Translations under genes and position numbers: made by a program
The notes under the pieces: model-generated
Seen by the model: the letters and a program-made list of their open reading frames with translations, nothing else
Told to the model about the DNA's origin: nothing
Databases searched by the model: none
Assembly: GCF_000745475.1 (NCBI RefSeq)
Contig: NZ_KN050692.1
Span: 327,955-391,954 of the forward strand
Source of the DNA: Allobosea sp. UNC402CLCol
Lineage (GTDB): Bacteria; Pseudomonadota; Alphaproteobacteria; Rhizobiales; Beijerinckiaceae
DNA length: 64,000 nt
Direction of reading: 5' to 3'
Shown here: positions 7,837 through 17,466 of the stretch, piece by piece
Numbering within the stretch: position 1 is the stretch's first letter
How the letters are laid out: every line of letters starts with the position of its first letter

Positions 7837-8229
7837 ATGGGATCACTCGATAGCGCTCGCCCCTATGCGCTGACGGCCTTCAGGATCGCGCTCGGCCTCG
7901 TCGTCTTCTCATTCGGGACGGCGAAAATCCTGCACCTGCACCCAGGCAACTTCACCCCTCCCGTCGGCTCCCTGCCCTGGATCGCCGGATCGATCGAGCT
8001 GATCGCGGGCTTTCTCTTCCTCGTCGGCTTCCAGACGCGCGCCGCCGCGTTCGTGCTCTCCGGCCTGATGGCGGCCGCCTATTTCATCGCGCATTTCCCC
8101 AAGAGCTTCTTCCCGACCGAGAACGGCGGCTTCGCCGCCGCCGTCTTCAGTTTCGCCTTCCTATATTTCGTGACGGCCGGCGGCGGCTATCTGAGCCTCG
8201 ACCGGGCCTTGCGGACGAAGACGGCCTGA
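7837..8229 (+). CDS. DoxX family membrane protein
   Basis: This 130-residue protein has four predicted transmembrane helices. The first contains FRIALGLVVFSFGTAKIL and the next GSIELIAGFLFLVGF, the DoxX fold signature GxxEl.gGlll..G. DoxX-like proteins are inner-membrane proteins of poorly defined role, sometimes linked to redox or thiosulfate metabolism. The start at 7837 places the first helix properly; the open frame upstream is probably non-coding. It is a single gene between tRNA-Val and lon. Confidence 0.8.
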   Translation: MGSLDSARPYALTAFRIALGLVVFSFGTAKILHLHPGNFTPPVGSLPWIAGSIELIAGFLFLVGFQTRAAAFVLSGLMAAAYFIAHFPKSFFPTENGGFAAAVFSFAFLYFVTAGGGYLSLDRALRTKTA

Positions 8230-8293
8230 CAGGCCGCCCACTGACGAACCGCCAAGCGTGCTTCAACGAAACAAGCGTGCTTCAAACGAAAAA

Positions 8294-8321
8294 GGCCGCC
8301 GGACCTCTCGGTCCGGCGGCC
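8294..8321 (-). terminator. Rho-independent terminator of lon
   Basis: On the minus strand, a 12-bp perfect GC stem (8294-8305 with 8310-8321) with a four-base loop is followed by TTTTTCGTTT. It lies 25 bases downstream of the lon stop. Confidence 0.9.
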
Positions 8322-8345
8322 TCTCATGTCAGGCGATGCCTTCGC

Positions 8346-10769
8346 TCAGTGAGCGACGACGCCCGCCGCATCGTCCTCAGTGCCCTTGGGGGGGACGGCG
8401 TTGACGTCCTCCTCCCAGACGATCGGAACCGGCTGGCGGGTCAGCGCATGCTGGAGCACCTGCTCCATGCGCGAGACCGGGACGATCTCCATGCCGTCCT
8501 TCACGGACTTCGGCAGGTCGATCAGGTCCTTGGCGTTCTCCTCGGGGATCAGCACCTTCTTGATGCCGCCCCGCAGAGCCGCCAGCAGCTTCTCCTTCAG
8601 CCCGCCGATCGGCAGCACCCTGCCCCGCAGCGTGATCTCGCCGGTCATGGCGACGTCGCGGTTGGTCGGGATGCCGGTCAGGATCGAAACGATGGCGGTG
8701 GCCATCGCGATGCCGGCCGATGGCCCGTCCTTCGGGGTCGCCCCCTCCGGAACGTGAACGTGGATGTCGCGCCGGTCGAAGAGCGGTGGCTCGATCCCGA
8801 AATCGACGGCCCGCGAGCGGACATAGGACGCCGCCGCCGAGATCGATTCCTTCATCACGTCGCGCAGGTTGCCGGTGACGGTCATGCGGCCCTTGCCGGG
8901 CACCATGACGCCCTCGATCGTCAGCAATTCGCCGCCGACCTCGGTCCAGGCCAGACCGGTGACGACACCGACCTGATTCTCCGTCTCCGCCATGCCATAG
9001 CGATAGCGCGGCGGGCCGAGATATTCCTCGAGCAGCGGCTCGTCGACGACCACCTTCGCCTTCTTGCCGAGCACGATGTCCTTCACGCCCTTGCGGACCG
9101 TGTTGGAGATTTCGCGCTCGAGGTTACGGACACCGGCCTCGCGGGTGTAACGCCGCACCAGGGTCTGCAGGGCCTCGTCGGTGATCGACCACTCCTTGCC
9201 GTCGAGCCCGTGCTTCTTGATCGCGTTGGCGATCAGGTGCTTGCGCGCGATCTCGGTCTTCTCTTCCTCGGTGTAGCCGGCGATGCGGATCACCTCCATC
9301 CGGTCCAGCAGGGCCGGCGGGATGTTCAGCGTGTTCGCCGTCGTCACGAACATCACGTTCGACAGGTCGTAATCGACCTCGAGGTAATGGTCGTTGAAGG
9401 TCGAGTTCTGCTCGGGGTCGAGCACCTCCAGCAGGGCCGCCGAGGGATCGCCACGGAAGTCCTGGCCCATCTTGTCGATCTCGTCGAGCAGGATGAGCGG
9501 GTTCGAGGTCTTGGCCTTCTTCATCGACTGGATGATCTTGCCGGGCATCGAGCCGATATAGGTGCGGCGGTGACCGCGGATCTCGGCCTCGTCACGCACG
9601 CCGCCGAGCGACATGCGCACGAACTCGCGCCCCGTCGCCTTGGCGATCGACTTGCCGAGCGAGGTCTTGCCGACGCCGGGAGGACCGACGAGGCACAGGA
9701 TCGGGCCGGCGAGCTTGTTGGCGCGCTGCTGCACGGCGAGATACTCGACGATGCGGTCCTTGACCTTGTCCAGGCCGAAGTGATCGTCGTCCAGCACGAG
9801 CTGGGCGGCGTTCAGATCCTTCTTGATCTTCGAGCGCTTGCCCCACGGGATGCCGAGCATCCAGTCGAGATAGTTGCGCACGACGGTCGCCTCCGCGGAC
9901 ATCGGCGACATCTGGCGCAGCTTCTTCAACTCGGCCGTGGCCTTGTCGCGGGCTTCCTTGGTCAGCTTGGTGCGGGCGATGCGCTCTTCCAGCTCGGCCA
10001 GCTCGTCACGGCCTTCCTCGCCGTCACCCAGCTCCTTCTGGATCGCCTTCATCTGCTCGTTGAGGTAGTACTCGCGCTGGGTCTTCTCCATCTGGCGCTT
10101 GACGCGCGAGCGGATGCGCTTCTCTACCTGAAGCACGGACATCTCGCTCTCCATGAGCGACAGGACCTTCTCCAGACGATGGGCGACGTTGGTGATCTCC
10201 AGCACGGCCTGCCGGTCGGCGATCTTGACCGCGAGATGCGAGGCGACCGTGTCGGCGAGCTTGGCAGGCTCGTCGATCTGCGAGACGGCGGCGACGATCT
10301 CGCCCGAGATCTTCTTGTTGAGCTTCACATAGCTCTCGAACTCCGAGACGACCGAGCGGGCCAGCGCCTCGATCTCGACCTTCTTGCCCTCTTCCTCGGC
10401 AAGGCCCGTGGCCTCGGCCTCGTAGAAGGACTCGGCTGCCGAATAGGAGGAGGCCTTGGCGCGGCCGACACCCTCGACCAGCACCTTCACGGTGGAGTCG
10501 GGCAGCTTCAGAAGCTGCAGCACGCGGGCGAGCGTGCCGATCTCATAGATCTCGTTGGGCTGCGGGTCATCGTCGCCGGCATTCTTCTGGGTCGCCAGCA
10601 GGATGAGCCCGTCCGTCTTCACGACTTCCTCGAGCGCGCGGATGGACTTCTCGCGACCGACGAAGAGCGGGACGATCATATGGGGGAAAACGACGATATC
10701 GCGCAGGGGCAGGACCGGGTAGGTGCCGGTCTCGCCAGAGACGAAGGGAGCGCGGGGCGTCGACGTCAT
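8346..10769 (-). CDS. lon: ATP-dependent protease Lon
   Basis: This 807-residue cytoplasmic serine protease degrades misfolded and regulatory proteins. The N-terminal substrate domain begins YPVLPLRDIVVFPHMIVPLF. The AAA+ core has Walker A GPPGVGKTSLGKS and Walker B LILLDEIDKM. The protease domain has KDGPSAG with catalytic Ser684 and the GGLKEK segment with Lys727. ATG 10769 is chosen because AAGGA precedes it and the N domain starts about 17 residues later; the 56-codon upstream extension has no homology. It lies downstream of tig, clpP and clpX on the same strand, with its own terminator and probable heat-shock promoter. Confidence 0.98.
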   Translation of the reverse strand: MTSTPRAPFVSGETGTYPVLPLRDIVVFPHMIVPLFVGREKSIRALEEVVKTDGLILLATQKNAGDDDPQPNEIYEIGTLARVLQLLKLPDSTVKVLVEGVGRAKASSYSAAESFYEAEATGLAEEEGKKVEIEALARSVVSEFESYVKLNKKISGEIVAAVSQIDEPAKLADTVASHLAVKIADRQAVLEITNVAHRLEKVLSLMESEMSVLQVEKRIRSRVKRQMEKTQREYYLNEQMKAIQKELGDGEEGRDELAELEERIARTKLTKEARDKATAELKKLRQMSPMSAEATVVRNYLDWMLGIPWGKRSKIKKDLNAAQLVLDDDHFGLDKVKDRIVEYLAVQQRANKLAGPILCLVGPPGVGKTSLGKSIAKATGREFVRMSLGGVRDEAEIRGHRRTYIGSMPGKIIQSMKKAKTSNPLILLDEIDKMGQDFRGDPSAALLEVLDPEQNSTFNDHYLEVDYDLSNVMFVTTANTLNIPPALLDRMEVIRIAGYTEEEKTEIARKHLIANAIKKHGLDGKEWSITDEALQTLVRRYTREAGVRNLEREISNTVRKGVKDIVLGKKAKVVVDEPLLEEYLGPPRYRYGMAETENQVGVVTGLAWTEVGGELLTIEGVMVPGKGRMTVTGNLRDVMKESISAAASYVRSRAVDFGIEPPLFDRRDIHVHVPEGATPKDGPSAGIAMATAIVSILTGIPTNRDVAMTGEITLRGRVLPIGGLKEKLLAALRGGIKKVLIPEENAKDLIDLPKSVKDGMEIVPVSRMEQVLQHALTRQPVPIVWEEDVNAVPPKGTEDDAAGVVAH

Positions 10770-10904
10770 TGACTTATCCTTTGCAGTTGCGCCCGGCGAA
10801 CCCCCGAGATGGGCGGAACGATCGGACGTTTGCGGCCAGGGGACCATTCGCCCTTCCGCCCTCGCGCATCGCACCCTCATCAGGCATGCGACTCTCGCAA
10901 GTGC

Positions 10905-10938
10905 ACCTAAAGTGGAGACTTCCTTTCTGGCTTTCAAG
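10905..10938 (-). promoter_or_regulatory. candidate RpoH (sigma-32) promoter of lon
   Basis: On the minus strand, CTTGAAAG (10938-10931) is followed after about 13 bases by CTCCACTTTA, close to the alphaproteobacterial heat-shock pattern CTTGAAA-N13/14-CCCCATNTA. It lies about 140 bases upstream of the lon start. Heat-shock control of lon is established in many bacteria; here it is inferred from sequence. Confidence 0.45.
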
Positions 10939-11086
10939 CGAGGCAGCCGGTCTATGCACTGCTGTCCTGCCTGTCGGACATACGAAGAAATCCCTGCCGT
11001 TCGGCTTTGAGTTCAGCGTCTCAATTTTCGACCGGCCCGTCGCGGAACGAAACCGCGGCCGGGCCGCATCCCATCAAAACGCAAAA

Positions 11087-11106
11087 CGCGCGCCAAGAGG
11101 CGCGCG
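11087..11106 (-). terminator. Rho-independent terminator of clpX
   Basis: CGCGCGCC (11087-11094) pairs perfectly with GGCGCGCG (11099-11106) around a four-base loop. On the minus strand TTTTGCGTTTTG follows. It lies 28 bases after the clpX stop and separates clpX from lon. Confidence 0.85.
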
Positions 11107-11134
11107 TCCTGTTGTCGCAATGTTGCGGCGGGCG

Positions 11135-12403
<1,269 letters not shown>

Positions 12404-12676
12404 TGTCCATCTCCAGTTCCGGAGCCCGGGACCACACCAGCCGAGGCAGATGCAACCGTCGTCTCTCCGTCATAAAATAAGCGCTCAGATCACGATGATT
12501 AGGTTAACGGCCCGTTCCGATACATCCGGATACGCTGGGTCGATCCAAATCGGATCATGATGAAGCGCCTCGTCCGCTCACCCCGACCCCATGCAAACAC
12601 GGGGCCGATCCGCTTTCAATATGGGCCTTCGACCTGCCCACGCCAACCCACAGGATCGGGACCGCTCGTCGCAACC

Positions 12677-13297
12677 TCACGCGTCCTCGGGCCGCTTCTC
12701 GATGACCTTGTCGATCAGGCCGAAATCGCGGGCCTGCTCGGCGGTCATGAAGTTGTCGCGTTCCAGCGCAGCGTGGATGTCCTCGTAGCTGCGGCCGGTG
12801 TGCTTCACGTAGATTTCATTGAGCCGCTTCTTCAGGCTCTCGACTTCCTTGGCGTGGATCAGGATGTCGGTGACCTGGCCCTGGAAGCCGCCGGAGGGCT
12901 GGTGGACCATGATGCGGGCATTCGGCAGGGCAAAGCGCATGTCCTTGGCGCCGGCCGTCAGCAGCAGCGAGCCCATCGAGGCGGCCTGGCCGACGCACAG
13001 CGTCGTCACCGGGCAGCGGATGAACTGCATCGTGTCGTAGATCGACAGGCCCGAGGTGACCACGCCGCCGGGCGAGTTGATGTAGAAGGAGATTTCCTTC
13101 TTGGGGTTCTCGGCCTCGAGGAAGAGGAGCTGCGCCACGATCAGCGAAGCGGAGAAGTCCTCGACCGGGCCGGTCAGGAAGATGATGCGCTCACGCAGCA
13201 GGCGCGAATAGATGTCGAAGGCGCGCTCGCCGCGGCTCGACTGCTCGACCACCATCGGGACGAGATTGTTGTAGGTCTCGATCGGATCGCGAAGCAT
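12677..13297 (-). CDS. clpP: ATP-dependent Clp protease proteolytic subunit ClpP
   Basis: This 206-residue serine peptidase forms the tetradecameric chamber used with ClpX and ClpA. The catalytic triad is visible as Ser107 in GQAASMGS, His132 in MVHQPSGG and Asp181 in LERDNFM, with the same spacing as in the E. coli enzyme. INSPGG precedes the active site. The start at 13297 gives the usual N terminus. It lies between tig and clpX on the same strand. Confidence 0.98.
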   Translation of the reverse strand: MLRDPIETYNNLVPMVVEQSSRGERAFDIYSRLLRERIIFLTGPVEDFSASLIVAQLLFLEAENPKKEISFYINSPGGVVTSGLSIYDTMQFIRCPVTTLCVGQAASMGSLLLTAGAKDMRFALPNARIMVHQPSGGFQGQVTDILIHAKEVESLKKRLNEIYVKHTGRSYEDIHAALERDNFMTAEQARDFGLIDKVIEKRPEDA

Positions 13298-13348
13298 GGA
13301 TCAATCCTTGGGAGTAAGCGCCGTATCGGGCGACGAGGTCGAATCGGC

Positions 13349-13366
13349 AGTGTCTCGGAAGACACT
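13349..13366. promoter_or_regulatory. perfect dyad in the clpP leader
   Basis: AGTGTCT and AGACACT flank four bases, 52 bases upstream of the clpP start. It may be an operator or a leader hairpin. No T-run follows on either strand, so it is not a terminator. Confidence 0.35.
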
Positions 13367-13390
13367 CACATAAGCACGCCGAACGTGGCT

Positions 13391-13429
13391 GAAAAGGGAA
13401 GCGCCGCCGGTCGCGAAGGCCGGCGGCGC
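13391..13429 (-). terminator. terminator of tig
   Basis: GCGCCGCCGG (13401-13410) pairs perfectly with CCGGCGGCGC (13420-13429). On the minus strand it is followed by TTCCCTTTT. It lies 30 bases after the tig stop. The T-tract is interrupted, so strength is uncertain. Confidence 0.65.
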
Positions 13430-13458
13430 AAAGGCTGGCATTAAGGTTGCCGGAACGC

Positions 13459-14889
13459 TCAGGCGGAAGCGTCTTCGGCCTTGTCTTCGGCCTTCTTGCT
13501 CTTCTTGGCGGCAGCCTTCTTCGGCTTGGCCTCGGTGGCGGCTTCCACCTCGTCATCGGCGTAGAGCGCCTCGCGCGATACCGTCTGATCCTCGACCTTC
13601 ACCTGGCCGAGCAGATGGTCGACGACCTTCTCCTCGAAGATCGGGGCGCGGATCTCGGCGAGAGCCTGCGGGTTCTTGCGGTAGAACTCCCAGACCTGCT
13701 TCTCCTGGCCCGGGAACTGGCGGGCGCGCTCGATCAGGGCCTGGGTGACCTCGTCATCCGAGATCTGCACCTTGGCCTGCTCGCCGATCTCGGCCAGCAC
13801 GAGGCCGAGGCGCACGCGGCGCTCGGCGATCTTGCGGTAGTCGGCGCGGGCTGCGTCCTCGGTGGTGTCCTCGTCGGCGAAGGTCTTGTTGGCCTGCTTC
13901 ATGTCGGCCTCGACCTGGCTCCAGACGCTGTTGAACTCCTGGTCGACCAGCGTCGGCGGCAGCTCGAAGGTGTACTTGCCGTCGAGCGCGTCGAGCAGGC
14001 TCTTCTTGAGCTTGCGGCGCGACTGGGCGCCGAAGTCGCGGCCGATCTGCTCGCTCACGGCGGTCTTGAGCGCATCGAGCGACTCCATGCCGAAGGCCTT
14101 GGCGAGCTCGTCGTCGATCTTGATCGCGTCCGGGCCCTGGACCTCGGTAACGGTGACCACGAACTCGGCCGCCTGGCCGGCGAGATGGGCCGCGCCGTAG
14201 TTCTCAGGGAAGGTGACCTTGATCGTGCGGGTCTCGCCCTGCTTCACGCCCTCGAGCTGCTCCTCGAAGCCGGGGATGAACTGGCCGGAGCCGAGATCGA
14301 GCGGGATGCCCTCGCCGGTGCCGCCCTCGAAGGCCTTGCCGTCGATGGTGCCGACATAGGAGATCATCAGGCGGTCGCCGGTCTCGGCCTTGGCCTTCTC
14401 GCCCTTCGCCGAATAGGTGCGGTTGCCGGACGCCATGCGCAGCAGCGCGGCGTCGACATCGGCGTCCGGAACCTCGGCGACCGGCTTCACGAGCGAAACG
14501 TCGGAGATGTCGACGAGCTCGATCTTCGGCAGAACTTCGAGGGCGACGGTGAAGGCGAGATCGCCCTTGGCCTCCATCGCGGCCTCGATCTCGTCCTTGT
14601 TCTCGGGGAAGCGGATCTGCGGCTCGAAGGCGAGCTTCAGGTTGTTGTCGGCGACGATCTTCTGGTTCGCCTCGTTGACGGCGTTCTGGAGGACGTCGGA
14701 CATGACCGAGCGGCCATAGAGGCGGCGCAGATGCGCGACCGGCACCTTGCCCGGGCGGAAGCCGTTGATCTTGGCCTTGCCCTGGAGGTCCTGCAGGCTG
14801 TCGTCGAGCCTGGTCTTCAGGTCGGCGGCGTTCAGCACCACCTGGAATTCGCGCTTGAGGCCCTGGGACAGGGTTTCGGTCACGTTCAT
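13459..14889 (-). CDS. tig: trigger factor, ribosome-associated chaperone
   Basis: This 476-residue chaperone binds the ribosome tunnel exit and assists folding of nascent chains. The ribosome-binding signature GFRPGKVP lies near residue 40. The FKBP-type PPIase domain includes DRLMISYVGTIDGKAFEGGTG and GFEEQLEGVKQGETR. A helical C-terminal domain ends in a Lys/Ala-rich tail. ATG 14889 gives the family N terminus MNVTETLSQGLKREF; the 74-codon upstream extension covers a repeat and the tRNA flank and is not coding. It heads the tig-clpP-clpX-lon block. Confidence 0.97.
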   Translation of the reverse strand: MNVTETLSQGLKREFQVVLNAADLKTRLDDSLQDLQGKAKINGFRPGKVPVAHLRRLYGRSVMSDVLQNAVNEANQKIVADNNLKLAFEPQIRFPENKDEIEAAMEAKGDLAFTVALEVLPKIELVDISDVSLVKPVAEVPDADVDAALLRMASGNRTYSAKGEKAKAETGDRLMISYVGTIDGKAFEGGTGEGIPLDLGSGQFIPGFEEQLEGVKQGETRTIKVTFPENYGAAHLAGQAAEFVVTVTEVQGPDAIKIDDELAKAFGMESLDALKTAVSEQIGRDFGAQSRRKLKKSLLDALDGKYTFELPPTLVDQEFNSVWSQVEADMKQANKTFADEDTTEDAARADYRKIAERRVRLGLVLAEIGEQAKVQISDDEVTQALIERARQFPGQEKQVWEFYRKNPQALAEIRAPIFEEKVVDHLLGQVKVEDQTVSREALYADDEVEAATEAKPKKAAAKKSKKAEDKAEDASA

Positions 14890-14975
14890 TTTTGTACCGC
14901 CAACAGCTCGTTTACGTCTCAATGTCCAAAGCGCGACGCCGGTTCCGGCCGCCACCGCGCTCGCGAAAAATTCCG

Positions 14976-15020
14976 GCATCGGACCGAAAAGTGGCTTCCA
15001 CTTTCCGGAAAATCCGATGC
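14976..15020. repeat. palindromic intergenic repeat, family C, copy 1
   Basis: The 45-bp unit begins GCATCGGACCGAAAAGTGG and ends TTTTCCGGA-like sequence with TCCGATGC, so it is a near-perfect dyad. A second copy in inverse orientation is at 43235-43279. Confidence 0.75.
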
Positions 15021-15081
15021 GATAACAGTCGCATCGATCACCGTTACCGCATCCGGAAGGACACGCGATGATCTCGGCCGA

Positions 15082-15166
15082 TGGTGCGGGCGGAGGGACT
15101 CGAACCCCCACGACTTTCGCCGCTGGTACCTAAAACCAGTGCGTCTACCAATTCCGCCACGCCCGC
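15082..15166 (-). tRNA. tRNA-Leu (TAG)
   Basis: On the minus strand, acceptor GCGGGCG pairs with CGCCCGC. A class II long variable arm is present. The anticodon stem CTGGT/ACCAG encloses TTTAGGT, giving TAG. The T arm is GGTTCGAGTCC and CCA is encoded at 15082-15084. Confidence 0.95.
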
Positions 15167-15353
15167 CGGCCCGATAGCGCTGCGCGCGAGCAAACGCAGC
15201 GCGGCCATCATTGGGCCGCGGTGCTATACGCATTTCAGGCGGCGGTTGCAGCAAAAAAATGACGGTTCTGCAAAATGCCGGTGCCGCCACTTTTCGGCAC
15301 GCTTCCCGCCCGGCCCTCTCGCCAGTGCCCGCCGGCCGGATTATGCGGAGGGA

Positions 15354-16796
15354 ATGACGAGCCTGCCGCCAGACCGCCCGACCACCGCGACCCGCCGTCA
15401 ATGGCTGGCGGGAATGAGCAGCACCGCCCTGCTCGCCCCCCTGCCCGGCCACGCCCAAAGCCCGACACCGCCCGGCAACACAAAACCGCCGGAGGAGCCC
15501 CCGGTCAGAACGCTGGTCGCCGGCCCCGCCAAGCTCCGTTTGCGGCCGGCGCCGGCCGCCGAGACCGAGATCTGGGCCTTCGACGGCACGACGCCGGGGC
15601 CGAGCTTGCGAATCAAGCAGGGCGAGACGCTGCGACTGAAGCTGGAGAACAAGACGGCCGCGCCCCTCTCGCTGCACTGGCAGGGCCTGCGCGGCGCAGC
15701 GGCGCAGGACGGCGTCGGCGGCTTCAGCCAGCCGCCGGTCGCGCCGGGCGACAGCATCGAATACCGGCTGACGCCGCCGGATTCGGGCACCATCCTGTAT
15801 CGCCCGCTGGTCATCGGCGGCTCGTCCGAGCCGGCGGGGCGGGGCTTGAGCGGGCTGCTGATCGTCGAGGAACGCGAGCCGCCCGCCGTCGATCTCGACC
15901 TGCCGGTGTTCGTGAACGACTGGCTGCTCGGCGACGACCAGGCGATCCTGCCCTTTGCCTTGCAGGCCACGAGCTCGGCCGCCGCCGGTCGGCTCGGAAA
16001 CTGGCTCACCGTCAACGGCAAGCCACCGCCGCAGCCGGTCAAGCTGCTGCCCGGATCGCGCGTGCGTCTCCGGCTCGCCAATGGCTGCAACGCCCGCATC
16101 ATGCGACTGCGCTTCGACGGCGCGAAGGCTGCGGTCGTGGCGGTGGACGGCCAGCCAACCGAAACCTTCGAGCCGGTGCATGCGCAACTGCCCTTCGCGC
16201 CGGGCACGCGCTACGACGTCATCCTCGACCTGCCGATCGAAGCCGGCGCCTCGGTCAACGTCACCGCCCTGATCGGCCCGGGCCTGCCACTGGTGCGGAT
16301 CGTCACGGATGGCGCGGCGAAGGTCCCGCCAGCCGCGGTGCCGGCGCTCAAGCTCAACCCCGCTTTGCCCGCCGCGGTCCGGATGCAGGACGCGCTGCGG
16401 CCGACGCTGGTGATCGAGGGCGGCGGCAAGCCGACGCCGGAGCGGACGCTCGACTATACCGGCCTCGATCTCGCCCGGCCCTGGCTGGTCAATGGCGGCA
16501 TCGGAGCGAAGGACGGCAAGCCGCTGTTCAGCGTCAAGCGCGGCACGCCCGTCGTGATGGCGATCGACAACCGCACCGCCTTCATCCAGCCCGTGCATGT
16601 GCATGGCCACGCCTTCCGCCTGCTGCACCCGCTCGACGACGGCTGGGAAAACTACTTCCTCGACACGGTGCAGATTCCGGAAGGCAAGAAGCTGCACATC
16701 GCCTTCATCGCCGACAACCCCGGCCGCTGGCTGATCTCCTCGACCGTGCTGGAACGCTTCGATCTCGGGTTGTGTTGCTGGTTCGAGGTGGTGTGA
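15354..16796 (+). CDS. multicopper-oxidase-like Tat-exported protein lacking copper ligands
   Basis: This 480-residue cupredoxin-fold protein has a Tat signal (TRRQWLAGMSSTALLAPL) and an alanine-type cleavage region, so it is likely periplasmic. Three cupredoxin domains follow the multicopper oxidase layout, but the ligand motifs are degraded. HWHG reads LHWQGL, the WYHSH-type motif reads ILYRPLV, and the C-terminal HCH...M motif reads SSTVLERFDLGLCCWFEVV. Only QPVHVHGHAF near residue 430 is preserved. This resembles FtsP/SufI, a copper-free member that protects the divisome, more than an oxidase. GCGGAGGGA upstream supports ATG 15354. It is a single gene. Confidence 0.8.
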   Translation: MTSLPPDRPTTATRRQWLAGMSSTALLAPLPGHAQSPTPPGNTKPPEEPPVRTLVAGPAKLRLRPAPAAETEIWAFDGTTPGPSLRIKQGETLRLKLENKTAAPLSLHWQGLRGAAAQDGVGGFSQPPVAPGDSIEYRLTPPDSGTILYRPLVIGGSSEPAGRGLSGLLIVEEREPPAVDLDLPVFVNDWLLGDDQAILPFALQATSSAAAGRLGNWLTVNGKPPPQPVKLLPGSRVRLRLANGCNARIMRLRFDGAKAAVVAVDGQPTETFEPVHAQLPFAPGTRYDVILDLPIEAGASVNVTALIGPGLPLVRIVTDGAAKVPPAAVPALKLNPALPAAVRMQDALRPTLVIEGGGKPTPERTLDYTGLDLARPWLVNGGIGAKDGKPLFSVKRGTPVVMAIDNRTAFIQPVHVHGHAFRLLHPLDDGWENYFLDTVQIPEGKKLHIAFIADNPGRWLISSTVLERFDLGLCCWFEVV

Positions 16797-16809
16797 GGTC
16801 TTCTGCTCC

Positions 16810-16901
16810 GTCATTCTCGGGCGAAGCGGAGCGGAGACCCGAGAAGCCCAGGCCGAGAAGACACTGGTTTCCGAGATGCTCGGGTCAAGCCCGAGCATGA
16901 C
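16810..16901. repeat. intergenic repeat, family A, copy 1
   Basis: The element of about 92 bp is bounded by GTCATTCTCGGGC and CCCGAGCATGAC. The inner part contains CTCGGGTCAAGCCCGAG. The reverse complement of its right half is nearly identical to the left half of the copy at 51586-51676. It fills the gap between two convergent genes. Confidence 0.7.
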
Positions 16902-16927
16902 GGCGGTGGCAGTCTCGCCTGATCCGA

Positions 16928-17461
16928 TCAGCCCGCGTCCAGCCCCAGCCGCTCCACCACATCCTGCACGATGGCGTCCTTGCTGTCCTCGACCGAGACG
17001 ACGAGCGGATTCTCGTCGGGCCCCGGTTCCTGCAGCGTGGCGAACTGGCTGTCGAGCAGCGCCGGCGGCATGAAATGGTGCTGCCGGGCCGCCATGCGCC
17101 GGCCGATCAATTCGCGCGAGCCCCTGAGATAGACCAGCCTCACATCCGGCCGATCGCCGATGATGACCTCGCGATAGGCCTTCTTGAGCGCCGAGCAGGT
17201 GACGATGCCGTGCTCGCCCGTCGCCCTGAGATCGTCGATCCAGGCGGCGATGGCGGCGAGCCAGGGCTTGCGGTCCTCGTCGGTCAGCGGGGTGCCGCCG
17301 GCCATCTTGGCGACGTTCTCGGGCGGGTGGAAGGAATCGGCATCGCGGAACGGCCAGCCGAGGCGCGCCGCCAGCCGCTCGCCGAGCGAGGTCTTGCCGG
17401 AGCTGGCGACGCCCATGATGACGATGACGGCCGGGCGACCGCCCTTATCTTCTGCGCTCAC
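16928..17461 (-). CDS. gntK: gluconokinase
   Basis: This 177-residue cytoplasmic kinase phosphorylates D-gluconate to 6-phosphogluconate. The P-loop GVASSGKTS is at residues 17-25. Typical family blocks follow: FRDADSFHPPENVAKMAGGTPLTDEDR, then CSALKKAYR and LVYLRGS, with HHFMPPALLDSQ near residue 135. It lies six bases downstream of gnd on the same strand, so the two genes make a gluconate-to-ribulose-5-phosphate unit. Confidence 0.95.
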   Translation of the reverse strand: MSAEDKGGRPAVIVIMGVASSGKTSLGERLAARLGWPFRDADSFHPPENVAKMAGGTPLTDEDRKPWLAAIAAWIDDLRATGEHGIVTCSALKKAYREVIIGDRPDVRLVYLRGSRELIGRRMAARQHHFMPPALLDSQFATLQEPGPDENPLVVSVEDSKDAIVQDVVERLGLDAG

Positions 17462-17466
17462 GCCGG

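Noticed and set aside
8277..10772. 831-codon open frame antisense to lon
   Set aside because: It is the mirror frame of a high-GC gene; the product is repetitive His/Asp/Arg/Leu-rich with no domain, while lon is unambiguous.
13349..13366. Terminator between tig and clpP at the AGTGTCT dyad
   Set aside because: No T-tract on either strand; the better terminator for tig is at 13401-13429.
14890..15111. Upstream extension of trigger factor
   Set aside because: The added 74 residues translate a palindromic repeat and tRNA-Leu flank.
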